Assembly (NCBI RefSeq): GCF_014646815.1
Contig: NZ_BMNZ01000005.1
Span: 62,001 to 126,000, forward strand
DNA length: 64,000 nucleotides
Source: Terrabacter tumescens
Lineage (GTDB): Bacteria; Actinomycetota; Actinomycetes; Actinomycetales; Dermatophilaceae
Direction: 5' to 3'
Shown: positions 54,994-62,082 of the stretch, one piece after another
Numbering within the stretch: the stretch's first letter is position 1
Layout of the letters: each line of letters opens with the position of its first letter
Made by a program: the position numbers and the translations under genes
Notes under the pieces: generated by a model
What the model was told of the DNA's origin: nothing
Database searches by the model: none
Seen by the model: only the letters and a program-made list of their open reading frames with translations

Positions 54994-55943
54994 GACTCTT
55001 CTCCCTTCGCACGACGGACCCGGTCGCGCAGGCCGTCCCCGACGAGGTTGACGCCGACGACGAGCAGGGCGATGACGACGCCCGGGATCGTGACGAGCCA
55101 CCACTTGCCGGTGACGAAGAGCTCGCGGCCGTCGGAGATGATGCCGCCCCAGGTCGGGTAGGGCCGCTGCACGCCCGCGCCGAGGAAGCTGAGCGCGCTC
55201 TCGAGGAGCACCGCCTGGGCGAGCAGCAGCAGGACGACGACGAGTACCTGCTGGAGGATGTTGGGGATGAGGTGCCGCGTGATGATCGAGATGCGGTGCA
55301 GGCCGAGCACGCGAGCCGCCGCGACGTAGGGCTTCTCCCTCTCGACGAGCACGAGCGCCCGGGTGATGCGCGCGGGCTCGGGCCACTGGGCGAAGGCGAT
55401 GACGAGCGTGATGACCGGGATCGACGGGCCGAAGAGCGCCACGACGAGCAGCAGCATGAGCAGCAAGGGCAGCGACATCTGCGCCTCGAGCAGGCGCGAG
55501 ACGATGGTGTCGACCCAGCCGCCGAAGTAGCCCGCGGCCGCGCCCGCGACGATCCCGACGAGACCCGAGACGAAGATCGCGAGCACGCCGATGACGAGGG
55601 AGGTCTGCCCGCCGTGCAGGACCCGGCTCAGCAGGTCGCGCCCGTTGGGGTCGGTGCCGAAGAGGTGACCGGCGCTGAGCGGCGGCAGGGACGACTCCGA
55701 GAGCTGGCCGATGATCGGGTCGGGCAGCGGCAGCAGCTGCGCGAGCGCCACGGGGACCACGACGACGCCGGCGCAGATGGCCCCGACCCAGATCTTGATC
55801 GTGCTGTAGCGCGCCCGACGGGCGGCGGCCGACCGGCGCAGCAGCACCTTGGTGACCGCCGAGTCGCGGCCCAGGATGGACCCGGGGACCTCGCTGAGGT
55901 TGGGCACCTGCTGGCGTCCGGGCAGGTTCGTCGAGGTGGTCAT
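54990..55943 (-). CDS. oligopeptide-type ABC transporter permease (OppC-like)
   Basis: Permease of 317 residues with a cytoplasmic N-terminus and six membrane segments; LFGTDPNGRDLLSRVLHGG and the EAA loop YVAAARVLGLHRISIITRHL are family hallmarks. The ATG overlaps the OppB-like stop (ATGA). Confidence 0.93.
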   Translation of the reverse strand: MTTSTNLPGRQQVPNLSEVPGSILGRDSAVTKVLLRRSAAARRARYSTIKIWVGAICAGVVVVPVALAQLLPLPDPIIGQLSESSLPPLSAGHLFGTDPNGRDLLSRVLHGGQTSLVIGVLAIFVSGLVGIVAGAAAGYFGGWVDTIVSRLLEAQMSLPLLLMLLLVVALFGPSIPVITLVIAFAQWPEPARITRALVLVEREKPYVAAARVLGLHRISIITRHLIPNILQQVLVVVLLLLAQAVLLESALSFLGAGVQRPYPTWGGIISDGRELFVTGKWWLVTIPGVVIALLVVGVNLVGDGLRDRVRRAKGEES

Positions 55944-56872
55944 GAGCTGGCCTCTCCGAGTCGGACCCGCGGGTCCATGAGCGGGTAGAGCAGGTCGACG
56001 AGCAGCTGGACCACGAGCGCGAGGACGACGGTCACGAGGACCGTGGCCTGGATGAGCGGGAAGTCGCGCTGCTTGAGGGCGTTGACGACGAGCTCACCGA
56101 CGCCCGGCCACTTGAAGACGACCTCGACGATGACGACGCCGTTGAGCATCGCCGCGAAGCGAGTGCCCAGGGCCGTGACGACGGGGATGGCCGAGTTGCC
56201 GAAGGCGTAGCGCCACGTCAGTGCGCGCTCCGAGATGCCCCGCGAGCGCGCCACCGTCAGGTAGGGCGAGGCGAGGTTGACGACCATCTCGCGGCGCACG
56301 AGCCGGCTGATCAGGGCGATCTGCAGGATCGCGATCGTCACCGTCGGCAGCACGATCGAGCTCGCCGACGTGAAGCCGGCCGGCTCGAACCAGCCGAGCT
56401 GCACCGCGAAGAGGATGAGCAGCACGAAACCGATCCAGAAGTCGGGCATCGACTGCCCGGCGATGGTGGCGATGTTCGCGCCGAGGTCCTTGGCGGTGTC
56501 GGCCCGTCGGGCCATCCACACGCCCAGCGGGATCGCGACCGCCGCCGTGACGACGATCGCGGCCACCGCCAGCGTGATGGTGTAGGGCAGGCGCTCCATG
56601 ACGACCTCGAGCGCGGGGCGCTTGAAGAAGAACGACGTCCCGACGTCACCCTGGAAGAGGTGCTGCAGGAAGGTGACGAACTGGACCGGGATCGACTGGT
56701 CGAGCCCGAACTCCTCCCGGATGGCGGCGAGCTGTTCCGAGGTGGGGTTCGGCGGGGCGTAGTTCGCCGCCGGGTCACCTGGAGCCATCCGGAGCAGGAC
56801 GAAGACCGTCGCGGTCGCGAGGAACGCGGTGAGCACGGTCTGCCCGATGCGCTTGAGGACGTAGGTCAACAT
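55940..56872 (-). CDS. oligopeptide-type ABC transporter permease (OppB-like)
   Basis: Permease of 310 residues: N-terminal membrane segment (YVLKRIGQTVLTAFLATATVF), RMAPGDPA and the EAA loop YLTVARSRGISERALTWRYA. It follows the binding protein gene by 37 bases. Confidence 0.93.
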   Translation of the reverse strand: MLTYVLKRIGQTVLTAFLATATVFVLLRMAPGDPAANYAPPNPTSEQLAAIREEFGLDQSIPVQFVTFLQHLFQGDVGTSFFFKRPALEVVMERLPYTITLAVAAIVVTAAVAIPLGVWMARRADTAKDLGANIATIAGQSMPDFWIGFVLLILFAVQLGWFEPAGFTSASSIVLPTVTIAILQIALISRLVRREMVVNLASPYLTVARSRGISERALTWRYAFGNSAIPVVTALGTRFAAMLNGVVIVEVVFKWPGVGELVVNALKQRDFPLIQATVLVTVVLALVVQLLVDLLYPLMDPRVRLGEASS

Positions 56873-56909
56873 GGGATCACCTGGAGGTGGGTGGGTCGGG
56901 CGGACCCGG

Positions 56910-58538
56910 TCAGGCCGAGACCGTCACGGAGCCGAGGTCGTAGGAGTTGATGGCGCGCAGCTTGAGCGTCGTGACGCGCTTGCGCTTGGCGAGGACGTTG
57001 TTGGGCGTCCAGGCCCACATGGCCGGCCACAGCGCCCAGATCTTCTCCTGGGCCTGCTTCAGCAGGTCGTTGCGCTTGGCCTCGTCGGCCTCGGCGCCGG
57101 CCTGGTCGAGCAGCGCGGTGATCTCGGGGACGACGAAGCCGTGGTAGGTGTCACGCGTCTTCTCCTTCTCCGCCGTGCCGCCGTACTGGCCCTGCAGGTT
57201 GGTGAGGGCCAGGCCCGTCTGGTTGCCGTAGCCGTTGGCCAGCACGTCCCAGTCGCCGGCCTCGCCGCGGCGCCAGGCGTTGATCTCGCCGCCCTTGGGG
57301 ATCATCTTGAGCGTCGCGGTCACGCCGACCGCCGCGAGCATCTGCGAGATGGCCTCGAGGACGCGCGAGGCGCCGGCGAACTCGGAGTCCTCCCAGATGA
57401 AGGTGAGCTTGAGGTCGCTCGCGCCGGCCGCGGCGAGCATCTGCTTGGCCTTGGCGGGGTCGTAGCTGTAGTCGCCCGTCTTGGCGAAGCCCGCGAGGGT
57501 CTTGGGCACGACGCCCTCGGCCGAGGTCACCTGGTTGTTCATCAGGGCCTTGATGAGCGAGTCGTGGTCGATGGCGTAGGTGAGCGCCTCGCGCACCTCG
57601 GGCTTGGACAACGGGCTGCTCGCCGGCTTGCGGAAGTTGTAGAAGAGGTGGATCAGGCGCGTGCCCGGCGTCTCGATGACGTCGATGTCGGCGTTGGTCT
57701 TGAGCGAGGCGGCCGACTCGGGCGTGATGGTGTCGATGACGTCGGCCTGGCCGGAGGTGATGGCGATGACGCGCGCACCCTCCTCCTCCTGGTAGCTGAC
57801 GTTGACCTCCTGGAGCTTGGCCTTCTCGCCCCAGTAGCTCTCGTTGCGGGTCAGCTTGTAGGTGCCGGTGCCGCTGTCGGCGCTCGCGATGACGAAGGGT
57901 CCGGTGCCGAGGCCGCCACTCAGCTCCTCGGCCTTGTTGTCCTTGGCGGGGGTGATGAGGATGTTGGACATCAGCGAGTTCAGCGTGACGACCGGGGTCT
58001 TGGTGGTGAGGGTGAAGGTCTTGTCGTCGACCTTCTTGAAGCTCGGCTGCTCGGGGAACTGCGACGCGACGTAGCCGGCCTTGACCTGGAAGTACAGCTT
58101 GAGCGCGGTCTCGACGTCCTCGACGGTGACCGGCGACTTGTCGGAGTAGTGGATGTCGCTGCGCAGCTTGACGGTCCACTCGGTGGGCTTGGTCTGCTCG
58201 AAGGACTCGGCGAGGACGAGCTCGGGCTTGAGGTCGTCGCCGATCTTCGTCAGGGCCTCGCGCACGGCGCGCTGGACGGTGACGGCCGCGTCGTACTGGT
58301 TCAGCTTGTTGTCGAGGCTGACCAGGTTGCGGTTGAGCACGATGCTCAGTGTGCCCCCGGCAGCCCCTGCACCGGCAGTGCTCGCGGTGTTGGCGGTCTT
58401 GGGCCCGGCGCACGCGGCGAGGGCGGGAGCGAAGAGCGCTCCGGCGCCAGCCAGCGAGGCGAATTTCAGGATCGAGCGACGCGAGACCTCACGCGTCGGC
58501 TGGTCAGACGTGGGAAGCAGAGCAGGCTGCTGGGGCAT
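56910..58538 (-). CDS. family 5 extracellular solute-binding lipoprotein, Tat-exported
   Basis: Binding protein of 542 residues. The N-terminus has a twin-arginine motif (SRRSILKF, Arg20-21), a hydrophobic segment and a lipobox ending at Cys43 (ALAAC), so it is a Tat-dependent lipoprotein. The mature part is the SBP_bac_5 fold used for peptides, nickel and, in many actinobacteria, oligosaccharides. First gene of a nine-gene operon whose enzymes point to a sugar-acid ligand. The ATG at 58538 follows AGGAGT. Confidence 0.9.
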   Translation of the reverse strand: MPQQPALLPTSDQPTREVSRRSILKFASLAGAGALFAPALAACAGPKTANTASTAGAGAAGGTLSIVLNRNLVSLDNKLNQYDAAVTVQRAVREALTKIGDDLKPELVLAESFEQTKPTEWTVKLRSDIHYSDKSPVTVEDVETALKLYFQVKAGYVASQFPEQPSFKKVDDKTFTLTTKTPVVTLNSLMSNILITPAKDNKAEELSGGLGTGPFVIASADSGTGTYKLTRNESYWGEKAKLQEVNVSYQEEEGARVIAITSGQADVIDTITPESAASLKTNADIDVIETPGTRLIHLFYNFRKPASSPLSKPEVREALTYAIDHDSLIKALMNNQVTSAEGVVPKTLAGFAKTGDYSYDPAKAKQMLAAAGASDLKLTFIWEDSEFAGASRVLEAISQMLAAVGVTATLKMIPKGGEINAWRRGEAGDWDVLANGYGNQTGLALTNLQGQYGGTAEKEKTRDTYHGFVVPEITALLDQAGAEADEAKRNDLLKQAQEKIWALWPAMWAWTPNNVLAKRKRVTTLKLRAINSYDLGSVTVSA

Positions 58539-58614
58539 CGGGACTCCTCGTTGAGCGGTGGCCTCCCCGTCGGCGGCGCACGCTGCGCCCCTCGGGTTGA
58601 CCAACCTTCGCACC

Positions 58615-58644
58615 ATTGCGTGATGTGCGCAATACCTGTAGCGT
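58615..58644 (+). promoter_or_regulatory. operator-like palindrome overlapping a promoter for the kinase operon
   Basis: ATTGCG-N7-CGCAAT is a perfect dyad (58615-58633). Its left arm supplies a -35 (TTGCGT, 58616-58621), and 17 bases later TAGCGT (58639-58644) serves as -10. A repressor on the dyad would block the plus-strand promoter and probably the divergent one. The DeoR protein encoded at 61213 is the obvious candidate. Confidence 0.6.
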
Positions 58645-58785
58645 TTTTTGTGAAAGGACGGATCGGCGCACGCCGTCCGGTGCACCCCAGCCCGTCGGCG
58701 CACCTCCCTTCACCACCACCGGCAAGGTCGCCAATTCCCTTGCTGCACAAGCGCAACCGGGCATCGAGAGCAGTGAGGAGGAGAC

Positions 58786-60198
58786 ATGAGCGGACCGGTC
58801 CTGGGCATCGTGGCAGACGACCTCAGCGGCAGCGCAGAGTGCGCAGCACACGCTCTGATGCGTGTTTCGCGCAGCCGAGTCATCCTCTCCATCGACGCGC
58901 TTCCGCCCTCGCGGGCACCGCACGCCGCTGTCTACGCCGCCGTCGACGCCGACATCGCCGCCGCCATCGACGCCGTCGTCACGGTCGACACCGACTCCCG
59001 GCGGCTGGAGGCCGACGACGCCGTGCGCGCCGTGCGCGCGGCAGCGGCCCTCGTCGCCGGCGCCCCGGTCGTCGTCAAGAAGGTCGACTCGCTGCTGCGA
59101 GGGCACGTCGCCGCCGAGGTGGCGGCCCTCGCCGAGGAGCTGCACCGGACCCCGGTCGTGGCCGTGGCCAACCCCGCGCTCGACCGCGTCGTGCGCGACG
59201 GCGTGCTCCACGTGGGCGGCACCCCCCTGCACCACACGGACCTCTGGGCGGTCGAGCCGACGGCCGCGCCGTCCCGGGTCGCCGAGGCGCTGCACCCCCT
59301 GCGCACGGTGCTCGTCCCCCACACGGTCGTCGCGCTCGGGGTCGACGCCGTGGGCGACGCTCTCGCAGCGGCCGCCGGTTCCGGTCTCGTCGCCGTGTGC
59401 GACGCGGTCACCGAGGCCGATCTCGAGGTCGTGCACGCCGCTGCCGTCCGGGCCACGTCCGAGGTCCTGCTCGTCGGGTCGGGCGCCCTGGCGGCGGTCG
59501 CGGCCCGCGCCCTCCCGCGCGACCCCGACGGCCTGCCGCTCGACGGTGCCCCGACCGCGGCCACCGGTGCCGGTGCCGGCGCCGGCACCGGCACCGGCAC
59601 CGCAGGCTCGGTGCTCTTCGTGCTCGGGACCCGCGCGCCGGGCCTCCCGGCCCAGCTGACGCAGCTCTCGGCTGCGCACTCCGCGCAGACCGTGCTCGTG
59701 CAGCCCGACGAGCTGCTCACCGACCCCGAGGCCGTATGCGTTCGGCTCGCCGAGCTGAGCCGTGACGGTGTCGCCGATGTCTTCGTCGTCGCCCTCGACC
59801 CCACCGCCCCCGCCGACCCGACCCGCTCTCGCGCCCTGACGGAGGCCCTGGCCGACGTGGTCGCGCCGCTGCTCGACGGCTACGACGCGGCGTTCCTCTC
59901 CGGCGGCGAAACGGCGCGCGCCGTCCTCGACCGCCTCGACGTCGGCTCGCTCGAGGTCCTCGGCGAGATCGGGACCGGCGAGACCGGGACCGGGAGCGTC
60001 GTGAGCCGGCGCCCCGGCGGCCGGCTCGTCGTCACCCGCCCCGGCAGCTTCGGCGACCCGTCCTCGCTCGCGCGCGTCGCCGCGCACCTGCGAGGCGGCG
60101 CCCCCTCCACCTCGCCTGCACCCGGTGCAGCGCAGACCACACCGACTCACACCGCAACCCGCGCCGTCCACGACGCGACCACCGAGGAGAACTCATGA
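58786..60198 (+). CDS. four-carbon acid sugar kinase (DUF1537 / OtnK-DtnK family)
   Basis: Kinase of 470 residues. The N-terminal substrate domain begins LGIVADDLSGSAECAAHAL (the DDxxG acid-sugar motif) and includes VVKKVDSLLRGH. The C-terminal nucleotide domain has FLSGGETARAVLDRL and RRPGGRLVVTRPGSFGD. The family phosphorylates threonate, erythronate and related acids at the 4-OH. An Ala/Gly/Thr linker about residue 260 is encoded by a perfect DNA palindrome. The stop overlaps pdxA (ATGA). Confidence 0.92.
   Translation: MSGPVLGIVADDLSGSAECAAHALMRVSRSRVILSIDALPPSRAPHAAVYAAVDADIAAAIDAVVTVDTDSRRLEADDAVRAVRAAAALVAGAPVVVKKVDSLLRGHVAAEVAALAEELHRTPVVAVANPALDRVVRDGVLHVGGTPLHHTDLWAVEPTAAPSRVAEALHPLRTVLVPHTVVALGVDAVGDALAAAAGSGLVAVCDAVTEADLEVVHAAAVRATSEVLLVGSGALAAVAARALPRDPDGLPLDGAPTAATGAGAGAGTGTGTAGSVLFVLGTRAPGLPAQLTQLSAAHSAQTVLVQPDELLTDPEAVCVRLAELSRDGVADVFVVALDPTAPADPTRSRALTEALADVVAPLLDGYDAAFLSGGETARAVLDRLDVGSLEVLGEIGTGETGTGSVVSRRPGGRLVVTRPGSFGDPSSLARVAAHLRGGAPSTSPAPGAAQTTPTHTATRAVHDATTEENS
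59564..59597. repeat. 34-bp perfect palindrome inside the kinase gene
   Basis: 17-bp arms with no loop (CCGGTGCCGGTGCCGGC and complement) encode a Gly-Ala/Gly-Thr linker. It could extrude as a cruciform or form a strong mRNA hairpin. Confidence 0.85.
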
Positions 60199-61202
60199 GC
60201 GCCGCCCTTCCCCGCATCGCCGTGACCATGGGAGACGGCGCCGGCATCGGCCCCGAGATCATCGTCAAGGCCCTCGCCGACCCGCACGTCGCGACGATGG
60301 CGCGCACCGTCGTCGTCGGTGACGCCCTGCGCCTCAAGCAGGCCGCCGCGGTCGCCGGGGTCCTCGTCGACATCGTCACCATCGACGACGTCGAGCAGGC
60401 GAGCGAGATCCCCGGCCGCATCAACGTCATCGACCTCGCCCTGCTCCCGCCCGACCTGCCCTTCGGCCAGCTGTCCGCGGTGGCCGGCGACGCGGCCTAC
60501 CACTACATCCGCGTGGCCTCGGAGCTCGCGATGGCCGGCAAGGTCCAGGCCATCTGCACGGCGCCGCTCAACAAGGAGGCGCTGCACGCGGGCGGGCACG
60601 TCTTCCCCGGCCACACCGAGCTGCTCGCCCACCTCACGGGCACGCCGGAGGTCTCGATGATGCTCTCGACCGAGAAGGTCAAGGTCATCCACGTCACGAC
60701 CCACATCGGTCTCATCGATGCCGTCAACCGCATCGAGCCGGGGCTCGTCGAGCGCGTCATCCGCCGCGGCCACAAGGCCCTCGTCGACGCCGGCAACCCG
60801 AACCCCAAGATCGGCGTGTGCGGCATCAACCCGCACGCCGGCGAGAACGGCCTCTTCGGCTACGGCGAGGAGGAGTCGAAGATCAACCCCGGCGTCGAGG
60901 CCGCGCGTGCCGACGGCATCGACGTGCACGGGGCCCTGCCGGCCGACACGCTCTTCTTCCTCGCCGGGCGCGGCGACTACGACCTCGTCGTCGCGATGTA
61001 CCACGACCAGGGGCACGGCCCCGTCAAGGTGCTCGGCCTCGAGGCGGGCGTCAACGTGACCATCGGCCTGCCCGTCATCCGCACCTCCGTCGACCACGGC
61101 ACAGCCTTCGACATCGCGGGCACGGGGGTCGCCGACCACCGCTCGATGATCGAGGCCCTGCGACTCGGCGCGGAGATGGCGCCGCGGCCCGTCGACGCCT
61201 AA
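60195..61202 (+). CDS. PdxA2-type 4-phospho-D-threonate / D-erythronate dehydrogenase
   Basis: PdxA-family, NAD-dependent dehydrogenase/decarboxylase of 335 residues with metal-binding histidines in PGHTELLAHLTG, MYHDQGHGPVK and TSVDHGTAFDIAG. In PdxA2 systems it converts 4-phospho-threonate or erythronate to dihydroxyacetone phosphate and CO2. Pairing with a DUF1537 kinase, rather than with vitamin B6 genes, argues against a role as the pyridoxine enzyme PdxA. Confidence 0.92.
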   Translation: MSAALPRIAVTMGDGAGIGPEIIVKALADPHVATMARTVVVGDALRLKQAAAVAGVLVDIVTIDDVEQASEIPGRINVIDLALLPPDLPFGQLSAVAGDAAYHYIRVASELAMAGKVQAICTAPLNKEALHAGGHVFPGHTELLAHLTGTPEVSMMLSTEKVKVIHVTTHIGLIDAVNRIEPGLVERVIRRGHKALVDAGNPNPKIGVCGINPHAGENGLFGYGEEESKINPGVEAARADGIDVHGALPADTLFFLAGRGDYDLVVAMYHDQGHGPVKVLGLEAGVNVTIGLPVIRTSVDHGTAFDIAGTGVADHRSMIEALRLGAEMAPRPVDA

Positions 61203-61212
61203 GGTGCCCAGC

Positions 61213-62001
61213 GTGGCGAAGCACACCGCACAGACGCGTCGGGGCGAGATCGTCCGCCTCGCCACGACCAGTGGACTCGCGAGCGTGGAGGAGCTCTCCG
61301 ACCAGCTCGGGGTCACCGCGTCGACGATCCGGCGTGACCTCGCCAAGCTGACCGCCCAGGGCAAGCTGGCCCGCACCTACGGCGGCGTCATGAGCCTCGC
61401 TCACCACCCCGAGGCCTCGCTGCGCCAGCGCCTCGGTGAGGCCCACGCCGCCAAGCGCGACATCGCGCGGTGGGCCGCCGACCAGATCGAGCCCGGCGAG
61501 ACGGTGCTCCTCGACGCCGGCTCGACGATGGGCGCGCTCGCCGACGCGATCACCAAGACGCCGGAGCTGACCGAGCTGACCGTCGTCACCGCCGGCATCA
61601 GCGCCATGGCCACCCTGACCGACAGCGTCGGCATCGACGTCATCGCGCTCGGCGGGCGACTGCGGCCGCTCAGCCAGGCCTTCGTCGGTCCGCTCACCGA
61701 GGCCGCCGTGCAGCGGATGTCGTTCGACCGCGCCTTCATGGGGGCCGACAGCGTCCATGCCGAGCGCGGCATCTGCGAGGCCGACCTCGAGCAGACCCGC
61801 CTCAAGGAGCTGATGATGAGCCGCGCCGAGCACACCTACGTGCTCGCGCACGCCGACAAGCTCGGCCAGTCGCCCTTCCACGCCTGGGCGGTCATGCCGT
61901 CGCGGTGGACCCTCGTCACCGACGAGTCCGCCGATCCCCTTGCGCTGCAAGCGTTCCGCGACAACGACGTCGAGGTCGTCATCGCGCCGCGACGCGACTG
62001 A
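61213..62001 (+). CDS. DeoR-family transcriptional repressor
   Basis: Regulator of 262 residues with an N-terminal helix-turn-helix (LASVEELSDQLGVTASTIRRDL) and a C-terminal sugar-phosphate-sensing DeoRC domain (LLDAGSTMGALADAI, VIALGGRL, FVGPLTEAAV). The GTG at 61213 has AAGG at proper distance; a GTG at 61204 is an alternative. Third gene of the kinase operon; it presumably responds to a phosphorylated intermediate and binds the palindrome at 58615. Confidence 0.92.
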   Translation: MAKHTAQTRRGEIVRLATTSGLASVEELSDQLGVTASTIRRDLAKLTAQGKLARTYGGVMSLAHHPEASLRQRLGEAHAAKRDIARWAADQIEPGETVLLDAGSTMGALADAITKTPELTELTVVTAGISAMATLTDSVGIDVIALGGRLRPLSQAFVGPLTEAAVQRMSFDRAFMGADSVHAERGICEADLEQTRLKELMMSRAEHTYVLAHADKLGQSPFHAWAVMPSRWTLVTDESADPLALQAFRDNDVEVVIAPRRD

Positions 62002-62023
62002 GCTCGCTCGTCACCCACCCGAC

Positions 62024-62075
62024 GAGAAGCGGGCGTATGCCGTGAGGCGGGCCCCACGGCATACGCCAGCTTCTC
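62024..62075. terminator. bidirectional hairpin built from two inverted GTATGCC motifs
   Basis: Outer arms GAGAAGC/GCTTCTC and inner arms GGCGTATGCCGTG/CACGGCATACGCC surround a 10-base loop, between convergent deoR and the phosphoketolase gene. Confidence 0.8.
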
Positions 62076-62082
62076 CCGTGGC

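Noticed and set aside
60195-61202. Vitamin B6 biosynthetic PdxA
   Set aside because: It is coupled to a DUF1537 kinase and a DeoR regulator, the known PdxA2 context, with no B6 genes near.
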